A stretch of 64,000 bases of DNA from Balneolaceae bacterium (GCA_017795005.1 CP051242.1:3154119-3218118); one strand, 5' to 3'; positions 26,463-35,206 are shown, counted from the first letter of the stretch. Notes: generated by a model from the sequence alone, not told the origin. Translations and numbers: made by a program.

Positions 26463-27998
26463 ATGATCAGACGCATTACCATATTTTTAGTTCTTCTTTT
26501 TTGCATTGGAGAAACCTATGCTCAATCTCAGATTATTCAGGATTATTCGAGAATATTAAATATCCCAAACGTAAAAACAATGGAGGCTTCCTCTTCACAT
26601 TTGTATGTGCTTTCTGAAACGGAGGGGATGGCTGTTTTTCGTACTTATGAAGATTCCCTTCAATGGCTATACACCTCATCGGGAATGCAACGCCGTGGAT
26701 ATTTAATGGATGCTGATATCCGTTTCGCATATCTCTATGGAGATTCTCGACGTTTAACAGTTTTAGAACCCACATCCGTTCTTGGGGTTTACTCATCCAC
26801 TTTACTTCCTGCCAGACCATTAGGCGTAGCCCGCCTACAAAATGAATTATATATAGCAATGGGAAGTGAAGGTCTTGGGAAGCTTTCTTTAAGTACACCT
26901 GAAACAGTAGACTCTGATGCAGAGCTTGTTGCGAACGATATTATTGGAAGAGCGAATGTATTGGATGTTGCTTCATCAATAATTAGTAACCAGTTATTTG
27001 TTCTTACAAGCGATTCTAAAATTCATGTTTTCATTATTGAGGAAGCAGAATTTCGACTTGAGTCTACGGTAGGACTAGGCGTTCAAATTCATAACCTTTT
27101 TCTTGATGAAGGCTTAATTTGGGGAGCAACTCAAGCAGGTCAGATTTTTGAAATTAACGCAAACGGACTTGGGAAGAATCTGGGTAATATTGGCGAGAGA
27201 GTTTCAGATTTACTTAGCTGGAGAAATCATATTTTTGCAAGGAGCTCTTCCGGGAAAATCTGGTTATCTACCAACGAACAACCATTTGTTGAATGGAAAG
27301 CTGATCCTTCTTCAATGAACCATATCACAAAAAGCAGTTACACCGTCTGGCTGAATATTTTCAATAAACTAAGTCCTCTAAAGATTGGAGAAGCAGCAGA
27401 ATCAAATTCATTAAATCAACCTCAATACCCGTCCAGACTTAAAATTGAGCCTATTGAAGATCTTATTCTTACTTACCCTAAACCGTTATTACTCGGTATT
27501 GAATTCGAAGGCAATTATCCTGCTGAAGATCTGGAATTAACTTATAGATCTAATGTATCCAACGCTTCTCTCAAAAAACAAGGGTTATACTGGCAACCCA
27601 TGGTTAATCAGGTTGGATATAACTGGTTTACTATCATTGCTACTAATTCAAAAGGGGAAATAGATAGTGTGCGTTTTTCTGTAGATGTTCGCACATTCAA
27701 TGCTCCTCCCAGATTTAGTCCGGTCAGGGGTTCCTCCATAGTGGTAAATGATCCCTATGAAATTACATTTAATGCCGTTGACCCGGAAAATCCTGCCAAT
27801 TCAATCATTCGTTATTTAGGAGTTGACTTACCTGATGGAGCTAATTTGGATGAACGCACGGGAAAATTTACATGGACTCCAACTGAACGTCAGGTCGGCA
27901 AAACCACCTTCCGCATTATAGCTACCGATGCACAAGGGGCTGCTACTTCTCAGGACATCACACTTACCATAATTGATATTTCACGTGAGGGGCAATAA
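26463..27998 (+). CDS. Secreted propeller/Ig-like protein with C-terminal cadherin-like repeat
   Basis: I start at the ATG at 26463 (MIRRITIFLVLLFCIGETYAQ), giving a clean signal peptide; an upstream TTG would add five residues. The N-terminal two-thirds is beta-rich with propeller-like blocks (TSDSKIHVFIIEEAEF). From about residue 330 there is an Ig-like segment, and the last 95 residues (FNAVDPENPANSIIRYLG, GKFTWTPTERQVGKTTFRI) form a cadherin/He_PIG-like Ig domain. The protein is likely periplasmic or surface-exposed. It overlaps the frame of no other gene, but starts 5 bp after the SDR, so co-expression is likely. Role unknown. Confidence 0.7.
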   Translation: MIRRITIFLVLLFCIGETYAQSQIIQDYSRILNIPNVKTMEASSSHLYVLSETEGMAVFRTYEDSLQWLYTSSGMQRRGYLMDADIRFAYLYGDSRRLTVLEPTSVLGVYSSTLLPARPLGVARLQNELYIAMGSEGLGKLSLSTPETVDSDAELVANDIIGRANVLDVASSIISNQLFVLTSDSKIHVFIIEEAEFRLESTVGLGVQIHNLFLDEGLIWGATQAGQIFEINANGLGKNLGNIGERVSDLLSWRNHIFARSSSGKIWLSTNEQPFVEWKADPSSMNHITKSSYTVWLNIFNKLSPLKIGEAAESNSLNQPQYPSRLKIEPIEDLILTYPKPLLLGIEFEGNYPAEDLELTYRSNVSNASLKKQGLYWQPMVNQVGYNWFTIIATNSKGEIDSVRFSVDVRTFNAPPRFSPVRGSSIVVNDPYEITFNAVDPENPANSIIRYLGVDLPDGANLDERTGKFTWTPTERQVGKTTFRIIATDAQGAATSQDITLTIIDISREGQ

Positions 27999-28019
27999 TA
28001 GCTTAAATTTTTACAAGGC

Positions 28020-28085
28020 ATCCTGAGCGGTCAGCGAAGAATCTTGCCGGATATTCGCTAAGATTCTTCGGCAGTATCCTCAGAA
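28020..28085. repeat. Dispersed palindromic intergenic element
   Basis: CGAAGAATCTT (28035-28045) is a perfect 11-bp inverted repeat with AAGATTCTTCG (28060-28070), flanked by CCTGAGCGG and CCTCAGAATGAC. Such 'gagcg...cctcagaatgac' modules recur in FCB-group intergenic DNA. No coding potential; it lies between the propeller gene and mutY. Confidence 0.55.
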
Positions 28086-28113
28086 TGACTATTATTTTTA
28101 TATAAAATCCTCC

Positions 28114-29193
28114 ATGACAAACTCAGAATTCTCCCAAAATATCTTGGATTGGTTCAAAGAACATAGGAGGGAAATGCCATGGAGAGAAACCAGGGATCCT
28201 TATAAAATCTGGATTTCAGAAATCATGCTACAGCAAACCCGAGTTGATCAGGCATGGCCCTATTTCGAGCGATTTATTTCTCTTTTCCCTACTGTGTACG
28301 ATTTGGCAAAAGCCAATCAACAACAAGTATTGAAAGCCTGGGAAGGACTTGGATATTATTCCAGAGCCAGAAATCTTCACGCCGCTTCCAAAATGATTGT
28401 GGATGAATATGACGGGAAACTCCCGGAAGAGTATGATGAAATCATACAGCTAAAGGGAATCGGTCCTTACACTGCGGCTGCTATTACCAGCATAGCTTTT
28501 GGTAAACCTAATGCGGTTGTTGATGGAAATGTGATTCGGGTAATCACACGTTATTTCGGAATTGAAGACGACGTTCGGAAAACCGGCACCACTAAACAGG
28601 TTCAGGAACATGTGAATGAATTGATCAGCAAGGATTATCCTGCAGAATTCAATCAGGGATTGATGGAGATAGGTTCTACTGTATGCACTCCAACTAAACC
28701 AAATTGTCTGGAATGCCCGATTTCTACCAGATGTGTAGCAACTAAAATGGCAAAAACGGATTCCATTCCATACAAGTCACCCGCAAAGAAAAAGCCTCAT
28801 AAACATATTGGCGTTGGTATTATAGAATGCGAAGACGGAAAAGTACTAATTGCGCTCAGACCGGAAAATGTAATGCTCGGTGGACTGTGGGAATTCCCGG
28901 GTGGAAAGCAGGAAGAAGGAGAAACTATACAACAAACGGTAGAGCGGGAATTGAAAGAAGAATTGGGAGTGGAAGTTTATGCTTATAAAGAGTTCATGAG
29001 TTTGAAGCATGTGTATTCTCATTTTTCGATTACACTTCATGCCTATAATTGCAAACTCTTATCCGGAGAACCAAAACCAAAAAGCAGTCAGGAAATCCGC
29101 TGGGTGGATATTAGTGAGTTAGAACAATACCCTTTCCCAAAAGCGAATAAGCAGCTGACAGAGAAACTTATTTCAATCTCTGAATCCCATTAA
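28114..29193 (+). CDS. mutY: A/G-specific adenine DNA glycosylase
   Basis: Removes adenine mispaired with 8-oxoguanine, limiting G:C to T:A mutation. The 359-residue protein has the HhH-GPD fold: EIMLQQTRVDQ near residue 36 holds the catalytic Glu, GIGPYTAAAITSIAFG near 116 the hairpin, and VVDGNVIRV the catalytic Asp. The iron-sulfur cluster ligands appear as C-x6-C-x2-C-x5-C (CTPTKPNCLECPISTRC). The C-terminal 130 residues form the NUDIX-type 8-oxoG recognition domain with the box GGKQEEGETIQQTVERELKE. Confidence 0.95.
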   Translation: MTNSEFSQNILDWFKEHRREMPWRETRDPYKIWISEIMLQQTRVDQAWPYFERFISLFPTVYDLAKANQQQVLKAWEGLGYYSRARNLHAASKMIVDEYDGKLPEEYDEIIQLKGIGPYTAAAITSIAFGKPNAVVDGNVIRVITRYFGIEDDVRKTGTTKQVQEHVNELISKDYPAEFNQGLMEIGSTVCTPTKPNCLECPISTRCVATKMAKTDSIPYKSPAKKKPHKHIGVGIIECEDGKVLIALRPENVMLGGLWEFPGGKQEEGETIQQTVERELKEELGVEVYAYKEFMSLKHVYSHFSITLHAYNCKLLSGEPKPKSSQEIRWVDISELEQYPFPKANKQLTEKLISISESH

Positions 29194-29833
29194 AGCTGTC
29201 ATCCCGGACTTGATCCGGGATCTTGAGCTATCTATCCCATCTCATTTCTAAAAGAAACTCTGGATTCCTGCCCTGTCTGCCGAACAGGCAGGCTTCGCAG
29301 GAATGACTTAGCAGGAATTTTTCCTCGCTCCAATGCTCTGCGTTGGAGCGGAATAACATGGTTCCGACGCAAAGCATCGGAACCAGCAGAAATCTAATAA
29401 TTTTAGACAAAGCCTGGTCTTTAGATTTCTCACATTCGTTCGAAATAACAAAGAAAAGTCTCCCCTTGAGGGGATATAAAAGTCCAAATAAGTTCTTTGG
29501 ACTTTTCGAGGGGTGTTGTGTCCCCTTACATAGTATCGCAACATCCCCCGAAAAATTTCTGAACGAAATTTTCATCCCCTTCTAAGGGGGACTTTTTCTT
29601 ATCTCATAAATATCACTCAGGTAAATACCAGGAGATAAGTATCATTTGTAAAGACCTCCCCTATCCCGTATTTGATTCAAAATTTAGTTATAGAGCCTCC
29701 CCTCCTTAGATAAGGAGGGGATAGAGGGGAGGTCTGAAAAGATGGTACCTTTCTTAGTCGATAATTCAGAAGAATGATGATTTTGATTTTAGCTTTAAGT
29801 GCAGTTAATTAGATTCCATTTACTGAAACTTTT
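29194..29833. repeat. Repeat-packed intergenic region of 640 bp, no credible gene
   Basis: Short ORFs here are not convincing. The stretch holds several palindromes: ATCCCGGA/TCCGGGAT (29201-29221); CTGCC-GAACA-GGCAG near 29270; GCTCCAA/TTGGAGC near 29327-29349; GTTCCGA/TCGGAAC near 29361-29383; a CCCCTTGAGGGG element near 29460 with AAAGTCCAAA/CTTTGGACTTT; and a large imperfect palindrome at 29652-29735 with the core CCCCTCCTTA/TAAGGAGGGG. Several resemble known REP-type elements (the ATCCCGGACTTGATCCGGGAT form occurs in many bacterial genomes). Confidence 0.7.
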
Positions 29834-30625
29834 ATGGAACCAAATTTAATTAGCATTGCAACCATTCTTACAAGTATTGCAACTTTAGTTACAGCTATTG
29901 CCGCACTATTTTCTGTTAGAGAAATAAAAGCTCAAAGAATTAGTAATTCAATGCCCGATCCTATCTTCTCGAAAACTTTCTATTATACATATTGGAGTAA
30001 ACTAAATTATTCAATTCCCCTTTACTGGAGTTCAAAACAAGTAAGTAAGCCAGATTCAGAACTTCTTAAAAAAAATTTTGAGGGACTGTTCAATGATGTA
30101 AGAGTTGAATGTTTCAATGTAGGTTATGGAGTAGCAAAAGATGTTGAGCTGGTATGGGACTTTGATCTTGAAAAATTTGTTGAAGTACTTAAAGACTTAG
30201 ACGATAAGAATATTTTCAAATTTAGTATGAGTGACAGTCAGTTTCTTGAAATTGAATCTTCGAAATTAGATTTAAAGAAGTTTGTTCGAAAAGAAACAAA
30301 AAGCTATTTAGAGTTTAAGTTTATGCTACCAGTAAATAGTTCAAAAACACAAGATTTCATGCGGCTACCCATTATGTATATTGATATTTACTCTATATAT
30401 CTTTACCTCTTGATGAATAATATATCAAAAAGAAAAATATTTGATCAGACAGTTATCCCAAAACTAAAGGCTGAGATCTGCTATAAAGATATTGATGGGC
30501 ATGCATACAAAGGTACTTTTGATGTAATTTTTAGTTTCTCATATATAAAAGCAACTGTTGAAGGTGCTGAATGGGGCGAAGCAACCAAAGTTGAAATAGA
30601 CTTTTCCGAAGTGCAAAGTTTTTAA
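29834..30625 (+). CDS. Hypothetical membrane-anchored protein
   Basis: A 263-residue protein starting MEPNLISIATILTSIATLVTAIAALF, a single N-terminal membrane helix, followed by a charged linker and a mostly beta/alpha soluble domain with DVRVECFNVGYGVAKDVELVWD. No motif or family recognised. It is A/T-rich, sits just after the repeat-packed region, and is followed by the TIGR02757 gene 19 bp later. It may be a recent arrival; proteins of this layout occur in sporadic genomic islands. Start chosen at the first ATG, which matches the helix. Confidence 0.55.
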   Translation: MEPNLISIATILTSIATLVTAIAALFSVREIKAQRISNSMPDPIFSKTFYYTYWSKLNYSIPLYWSSKQVSKPDSELLKKNFEGLFNDVRVECFNVGYGVAKDVELVWDFDLEKFVEVLKDLDDKNIFKFSMSDSQFLEIESSKLDLKKFVRKETKSYLEFKFMLPVNSSKTQDFMRLPIMYIDIYSIYLYLLMNNISKRKIFDQTVIPKLKAEICYKDIDGHAYKGTFDVIFSFSYIKATVEGAEWGEATKVEIDFSEVQSF

Positions 30626-30644
30626 TTTTAGAAAATAGTTTTAA

Positions 30645-31469
30645 TTGAAGTCAGAGCGTAGTTATAATTTTCAAGATTCATTCCTCTCTCTCAAACCCTA
30701 CCTCGATTCCCTCGTTCGGAAAATAGAAGTCCCGGAGTATATCGATTCAGATCCTATCCAGTTTATGCATGCATTCGAGTCGAAAACTGACCAGGAAATT
30801 GCAGGATTTTTTGCAGCAATTATGGCTTGGGGGCGCCGGGATATTGTGATCGCCAAAGTGGATGATTTACTAAAGAGGATGAACTACCACCCTACTGAGT
30901 TTGTGCAAAATTTCAGTGAGTCTAATGTACCCGAACTGGAGACTTTCAAGCACCGCACCTTCAAACCCATTGATATTTATTGGTTGGTTAAGGGATTGCA
31001 AACCATTCTAAAGGAATTTGAGGATTTTGAAGGTTTCTGGTCGAGCTGTTACAAACAGGCAAAGAGAGAGAACCGGGAACTCATTGCTGTTTTTCATCAA
31101 CGATTTTTTGAGCTTCATCCCGAAACCCCTCAACGAACCCGAAAACATATCTCCAATCCGGAGAAGAATAGTTCGGCTAAGCGGCTATATATGTACCTGA
31201 GATGGTGTATTCGAAGAAGTGAAGTGGATTTAGGAATCTGGAGTTTTATGACACCTGCTGAACTTAAAATCCCGCTGGATGTACATGTTGCTAGGCAAGC
31301 ACGGCGTCTTGGACTCTTATCCCGTAAACAAAACGACTGGAAAGCAGTGCTGGAACTCACCGAAAAATTGCGGGTCCTTGATCCGGACGATCCTGCTAAA
31401 TATGATTTTGCTTTGTTTGGATTGGGAGTGTATCCGGAGCTCGAAAAGGAATTAACCTTTTATACCTGA
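30645..31469 (+). CDS. TIGR02757/DUF2400 family protein
   Basis: A 274-residue protein starting with TTG at 30645; no ATG occurs in frame near the N-terminus. The family pattern DPIQFMHAFESKTDQEIAGF near residue 30, then MAWGRRDIVIAKVDDLL, and SAKRLYMYLRWCIRRSEVDLG near 180, then IPLDVHVARQARRLGL, is clear. Members are broadly distributed in Bacteroidota and other phyla; a nuclease or base-repair role has been proposed because of distant HhH-like similarity, but none is demonstrated to my knowledge. mutY lies upstream, with one intervening gene, which supports a repair theme only weakly. Confidence 0.85.
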   Translation: MKSERSYNFQDSFLSLKPYLDSLVRKIEVPEYIDSDPIQFMHAFESKTDQEIAGFFAAIMAWGRRDIVIAKVDDLLKRMNYHPTEFVQNFSESNVPELETFKHRTFKPIDIYWLVKGLQTILKEFEDFEGFWSSCYKQAKRENRELIAVFHQRFFELHPETPQRTRKHISNPEKNSSAKRLYMYLRWCIRRSEVDLGIWSFMTPAELKIPLDVHVARQARRLGLLSRKQNDWKAVLELTEKLRVLDPDDPAKYDFALFGLGVYPELEKELTFYT

Positions 31470-31474
31470 TTTAC

Positions 31475-32263
31475 TCAGGATCTTATTAAGACAAGAATAA
31501 AAGCCCCTACAATTTGGATTATTAAAGTTGCTATGAAGTATAAAAGGTATCCTATAATACAGCTCAGAAAACTCATCGCATATTCAGTGAACCCTTTTAG
31601 TTTCAGGTAATTGACCTGAACATACATTATAAATGCTATCATTAAAGAAGAAGAGATAAAAGTAAATAGGCTTAGAGGAATATCACTCATCATTAATGGA
31701 GCAGTGAGTAATCCAAAAATCGCAAAAGTCGCTGATGTATATAATAGCATCACATAGTGATGACTAAATTTACTTTTCTTTTTCTTAAAGAATAAACGAC
31801 TTGAAAAGGCAATAAGAGGAGCCATTACCACGATATAAACGATCTGGTTAAACTTTGACATCATTGCAACAGATAGATCCTTCATTGCTGTCATATAACC
31901 AGTCACATCCAATCCGCTTTCTTCATCCAGTATGCGAAGATTTTCTTCCATTTGAGCGCTTGAAGTTGAAGATGATCCCATCTCCATTGCACGTTGCATT
32001 ACTACTTCGTAGTCGACAAATAATGTACCTATTAAGGTTGTTACAGCTAAAATCAAAATGGTATATCTGAACGGATTTACGAACTTTTTTTCATCAGCGA
32101 AATAACTGTCAATTACCAGGTTAGGAGATTTTACCATTGTAATAACAGTTGCAGGTAATCCTTTATCGAGATTTACTAAATCCCCCAAAAGGTCTTCAAA
32201 GATATTTTTTTCTTTAATCTCAGGATTTTCGTCCTGTACTTCTGTTTCTTTTGATGAATCCAT
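31475..32263 (-). CDS. DUF3667-like membrane protein
   Basis: A 262-residue protein. The segment LLGDLVNLDKGLPATVITM followed by NPFRYTILILAVT is the characteristic DUF3667 core near residues 25-75, and five hydrophobic helices follow. The usual N-terminal zinc-ribbon-like CxNC segment is missing and is replaced by a short acidic leader. DUF3667 proteins are inner-membrane proteins of unknown role, common in Bacteroidota. It converges with the TIGR02757 gene (5 bp apart) and is divergent from rpsU, sharing a 107-bp promoter region. Confidence 0.75.
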   Translation of the reverse strand: MDSSKETEVQDENPEIKEKNIFEDLLGDLVNLDKGLPATVITMVKSPNLVIDSYFADEKKFVNPFRYTILILAVTTLIGTLFVDYEVVMQRAMEMGSSSTSSAQMEENLRILDEESGLDVTGYMTAMKDLSVAMMSKFNQIVYIVVMAPLIAFSSRLFFKKKKSKFSHHYVMLLYTSATFAIFGLLTAPLMMSDIPLSLFTFISSSLMIAFIMYVQVNYLKLKGFTEYAMSFLSCIIGYLLYFIATLIIQIVGAFILVLIRS

Positions 32264-32351
32264 TTTCCCTGAATTTTATAAAATGAGAAGATGTCGTAAA
32301 TACGTGAATTTTTTGTATATTTACAGCCCCAATTTTGGGAAATAATCTAAA

Positions 32352-32363
32352 TGAAAGGAAGTG
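32352..32363 (+). promoter_or_regulatory. Extended Shine-Dalgarno of rpsU
   Basis: TGAAAGGAAGTG pairs with the Bacteroidota anti-Shine-Dalgarno (SD form AGAAAGGAGGTG) at 10 of 12 positions, with 7 nt to the ATG. Most other genes here have no such element. Bacteroidota ribosomes hide their anti-SD using bS21, and rpsU is known to use a strong SD for autoregulation. Confidence 0.65.
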
Positions 32364-32370
32364 AGGCTCA

Positions 32371-32565
32371 ATGCTAGGCGTTGAAGTTAAAGACAACGAA
32401 AGTGTTGAACGTGCGATCAATCGTTTCAAGAAGATGGTAACTCGTTCTCGTATTCTTAATGAGTACAAAGACAGACAACAGTTCACCAAACCTTCTATTG
32501 AACGTCGCGAGGCAATGAAAAAAGCCGTTCGTGAGCAACGTCGCCGTCAGCGTGAAAACTACTAG
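32371..32565 (+). CDS. rpsU: 30S ribosomal protein bS21
   Basis: A 64-residue basic protein starting MLGVEVKDNESVERAINRF, ending with the Arg-rich helix AVREQRRRQRENY, the standard bS21 layout. bS21 sits on the platform of the 30S subunit beside the 3' end of 16S rRNA. In Bacteroidota it helps sequester the anti-Shine-Dalgarno. The strong SD upstream and a strong terminator downstream make this a self-contained transcription unit. It is divergent from the DUF3667 gene. Length and sequence are typical, and I am confident of the call. Confidence 0.96.
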   Translation: MLGVEVKDNESVERAINRFKKMVTRSRILNEYKDRQQFTKPSIERREAMKKAVREQRRRQRENY

Positions 32566-32598
32566 ATAGTTTTCGTTGTTATCACAACTTTTTATAGA

Positions 32599-32628
32599 GC
32601 CATGCTAATTTTTAGCGTGGCTTTTTTT
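32599..32628 (+). terminator. Rho-independent terminator of rpsU
   Basis: GCCATGCTAA pairs with TTAGCGTGGC across a short T-rich loop (one G-U pair), followed by a run of seven Ts (32622-32628). It lies 34 bp past the rpsU stop. Confidence 0.9.
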
Positions 32629-32644
32629 ATTTAGAAAATCCTAC

Positions 32645-32740
32645 TCTGTGCCTCTGTGCCTCTGTGCCTCTGTGCCTCTGTGCCTCTGTGCCTCTGTGCC
32701 TCTGTGCCTCTGTGCCTCTGTGCCTCTGTGCCTCTGTGCC
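32645..32740. repeat. Tandem octamer array, TCTGTGCC x 12
   Basis: Twelve perfect, uninterrupted copies of TCTGTGCC fill 96 bp between the convergent 3' ends of rpsU and radA, ending 8 bp before the radA stop. Perfect copies suggest recent slippage expansion. The position argues against control of either gene's start. Confidence 0.95.
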
Positions 32741-32748
32741 TCTTAAAT

Positions 32749-34092
32749 CTAACCAAGGGCTTTTTCTATGGCATCCCGAATATATTTTACACCATCTGAA
32801 GATGTACCCGATGGAACCACAGAATTCCCAAATCCTAATTTAGCGGCTTCTTTCTTTCGCTGTTCGATATGTGGAACCGTTCTCACTTCTCCTCCTAAAC
32901 CAACTTCCCCGATAAATGCCGTTTGTTGATTAATGGGCTTATCTATCAAACTGGAAACCAGAGCACAACAGACTCCCAGATCCCCGGCAGGATCGTTAAG
33001 GCGAAATCCTCCTGCGATGTTTAAATACACATCCTGATTAGCAAAACTAAACCCCGCCCTTTTTTCTAGCACGGCGAGTAATAAAGCCAGTCGGTTCCTG
33101 TCAAATCCGTTTGCAGTTCTTTGTGGAGTCCCATAAGAAGTGGGAGTAACCAGCGCTTGTACTTCAATTAAAAGTGGTCGTGAACCTTCCATCGTGCAAA
33201 CAATAGCATTTCCGCTTACTCCTTCCGTTTTATCAGATATAAATAATTCAGATGGATTTACAACTTCACTTAATCCGGTTTCATGCATTTGAAAAACGCC
33301 TACCTCCTGCGCCGGACCAAATCGATTTTTTAGACTTCTTAGAAGTCGGTAAGTGTAATTTTTGTCCCCCTCGAACTGGAGCACGGTATCAACCATGTGT
33401 TCCAGAACTCTGGGACCTGCTATATCCCCCTCTTTAGTAACATGACCAATAACAACGGTAGTTATATTCTTTTTCTTCGCCAACTGCTGAAACAAAGCCG
33501 CGCATTCTTTCACTTGTTGAATACTCCCCGGCATGCTAGAAAGCTCAGTACGATAAACAGTTTGAATAGAATCTACTATTAATAAATCCGGATTTACTTT
33601 CTGAGCTTCTTCAATCACCTTATCTACATGAGTTTCGTTGTAGACCAGAAGTTTGTCAGAATTGACTCCAAGGCGTTGTGCACGTTGTTTAATTTGTCCC
33701 GCTGATTCTTCTCCCGCACAGTATAAAACACTCAACTCTGGATTCGATTTAGCAATCTGAAGAGTGAGTGTGCTTTTTCCTATTCCGGGTTCTCCACCAA
33801 TTAAAATATATGCGCCTGGAAGAAAACCTCCTCCAAGTACCCGATCGAATTCCGAAATATTACTTAGGAAACGGGATTTTTCTGAAGTTTCAACATCTTC
33901 CAATTTCTGTGGTGCTCCCGCACTTTCAAGTCCGGCTACTTTTGCTTTATGATTTACTTCTTTTTTTGAAGATGAGACTCGCTCTTCAAAGGTATTCCAT
34001 TCTCCACAGGATGGGCAACTCCCCAGCCACTTCGGAGAAACATGTCCACAGGTTATGCATTCAAATTGTGTTTTGGATTTGGGCACAATCAA
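32749..34092 (-). CDS. radA: DNA repair protein RadA/Sms
   Basis: A 447-residue branch-migration factor that helps RecA process recombination intermediates. The N-terminal zinc finger CITCGHVSPKWLGSCPSCGEW is intact, the RecA-like ATPase has Walker A GGEPGIGKST near 93 and the RadA-specific LKNRFGPAQEVGVF near 250, and the C-terminal Lon-like domain has NIAGGFRLNDPAGDLGV near 360. The length is standard. Its start overlaps the end of the flippase-like gene by 4 nt (34089-34092), so the two are co-transcribed. Confidence 0.96.
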   Translation of the reverse strand: MIVPKSKTQFECITCGHVSPKWLGSCPSCGEWNTFEERVSSSKKEVNHKAKVAGLESAGAPQKLEDVETSEKSRFLSNISEFDRVLGGGFLPGAYILIGGEPGIGKSTLTLQIAKSNPELSVLYCAGEESAGQIKQRAQRLGVNSDKLLVYNETHVDKVIEEAQKVNPDLLIVDSIQTVYRTELSSMPGSIQQVKECAALFQQLAKKKNITTVVIGHVTKEGDIAGPRVLEHMVDTVLQFEGDKNYTYRLLRSLKNRFGPAQEVGVFQMHETGLSEVVNPSELFISDKTEGVSGNAIVCTMEGSRPLLIEVQALVTPTSYGTPQRTANGFDRNRLALLLAVLEKRAGFSFANQDVYLNIAGGFRLNDPAGDLGVCCALVSSLIDKPINQQTAFIGEVGLGGEVRTVPHIEQRKKEAAKLGFGNSVVPSGTSSDGVKYIRDAIEKALG

Positions 34093-35132
34093 TCCTTATT
34101 CGAAATCTCTACTACTTGGCGGTTGATATACCAGGTAGTAGCGGCCATTCCGATTGCAATGGTGATATAGTAGCTGATGATTCTCCATAAGAACAGAGCC
34201 AATCCAATAAAGGATTCTCTGGAAATAAGTGGCCCCTGAAATAGCACAAATAAGCCTTCCACTCCTCCACTTCCTCCCGGAGTAGGAACAACCAGGAATG
34301 CCAGATTCATAGCTAAACTTCTTAGTGTTGAAAGAATTTCAGGTGCTGGAAGTAAACTAAGTATTACGATAGTTGGCAATGCAATCCTTGCAAGCCAGGT
34401 CATAGTTGAAAAGAAGAACGCCTTCAATAAAAAGCTGAATGGTTTTTTACGAAGCTGATGCGCATAACTTTCCAGATTTTCTGCTTCCGCATTTATTTTC
34501 TCGCTGTACCTTCTGAGAATAGGAAGTTTGAAAACAGCTTTTACTACTTTCTTGATAGCCGCAGGATTTACAAGAACTCCGTACGCTAAAATACTGGCAT
34601 AACTTAAAAGAATGATATAAAGTAATATCATAGAAGCTTCTCCAATTAACCCAACTTCAGGAGGAACGACTTCATAAAAGAGCCCCGTAACAAGTAAAAT
34701 TGGAATTGCTATGGCAAACCAAATCTGATCCAAAAGAACACTATATAAAATAATAGCAGTTGATTCACCTAAATTAAGTCCCTCTTTGCTCATTGCATAG
34801 GTTGCCATAGGAGCTCCACCTATAGTAGACGGGGTAACAGCAGAAGTAAAATCCCAGGTAAGTACAATCCGGAAACATCCCATCCAACTAATAACTCCTT
34901 CAGAAAGCACACGGAATTTTGCTGCAGTAAACCAAACTCTTAAAAAAGAAACGACCAAAGCAATCACTAAGCCAGGCATTCTTTTCGGAACAAGATGGGT
35001 AAGTACACCCGGAGTGTAGGTGTACCAGATAACTCCGGCCATAGTCAACAAACTCAGCGATATCGATAACACCAAATATCGTTTTGAGATAAAATTTTGA
35101 GGCTGCGCTATGTTTGTTCCGTTCGTACTCAA
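34089..35132 (-). CDS. LPG-synthase-TM/UPF0104-like flippase-type membrane protein
   Basis: A 347-residue protein with about eight hydrophobic segments and the pattern VTPSTIGGAPMATYAMSKEG near residue 95 and VVPTPGGSGGVEGLFVLF near 287, which are the paired P-S/T-P-G-G-x2 loops of the lysylphosphatidylglycerol-synthase transmembrane domain (YbhN/AglD2). These domains move lipids or lipid-linked sugars across the membrane; there is no synthase domain here. It is the first gene of a two-gene operon with radA, an arrangement seen in other Bacteroidota. Confidence 0.8.
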   Translation of the reverse strand: MSTNGTNIAQPQNFISKRYLVLSISLSLLTMAGVIWYTYTPGVLTHLVPKRMPGLVIALVVSFLRVWFTAAKFRVLSEGVISWMGCFRIVLTWDFTSAVTPSTIGGAPMATYAMSKEGLNLGESTAIILYSVLLDQIWFAIAIPILLVTGLFYEVVPPEVGLIGEASMILLYIILLSYASILAYGVLVNPAAIKKVVKAVFKLPILRRYSEKINAEAENLESYAHQLRKKPFSFLLKAFFFSTMTWLARIALPTIVILSLLPAPEILSTLRSLAMNLAFLVVPTPGGSGGVEGLFVLFQGPLISRESFIGLALFLWRIISYYITIAIGMAATTWYINRQVVEISNKD

Positions 35133-35153
35133 TTGATTTTATTTGCTCAAGTA

Positions 35154-35186
35154 TAAAAAAAGCCACGTACAAGAATGCACGTGGCT
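35154..35186 (-). terminator. Rho-independent terminator of the aldolase gene
   Basis: On the minus strand AGCCACGT (from 35186) pairs with ACGTGGCT, closing a 10-nt loop, and is followed by a T-run (seven As on the plus strand, 35155-35161). It lies about 20 bp past the aldolase stop. Confidence 0.85.
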
Positions 35187-35206
35187 ACAAATAATTTACG
35201 AAAAAG

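Noticed and set aside
29228-29585. Short overlapping ORFs on both strands in the intergenic repeat region
   Set aside because: They run through palindromes in several frames, show no protein-like composition and have no clear start context.
32641-32745. Tandem octamers considered as a CRISPR array
   Set aside because: The unit is 8 bp with no spacers, and no cas genes are near; it is a simple tandem repeat.
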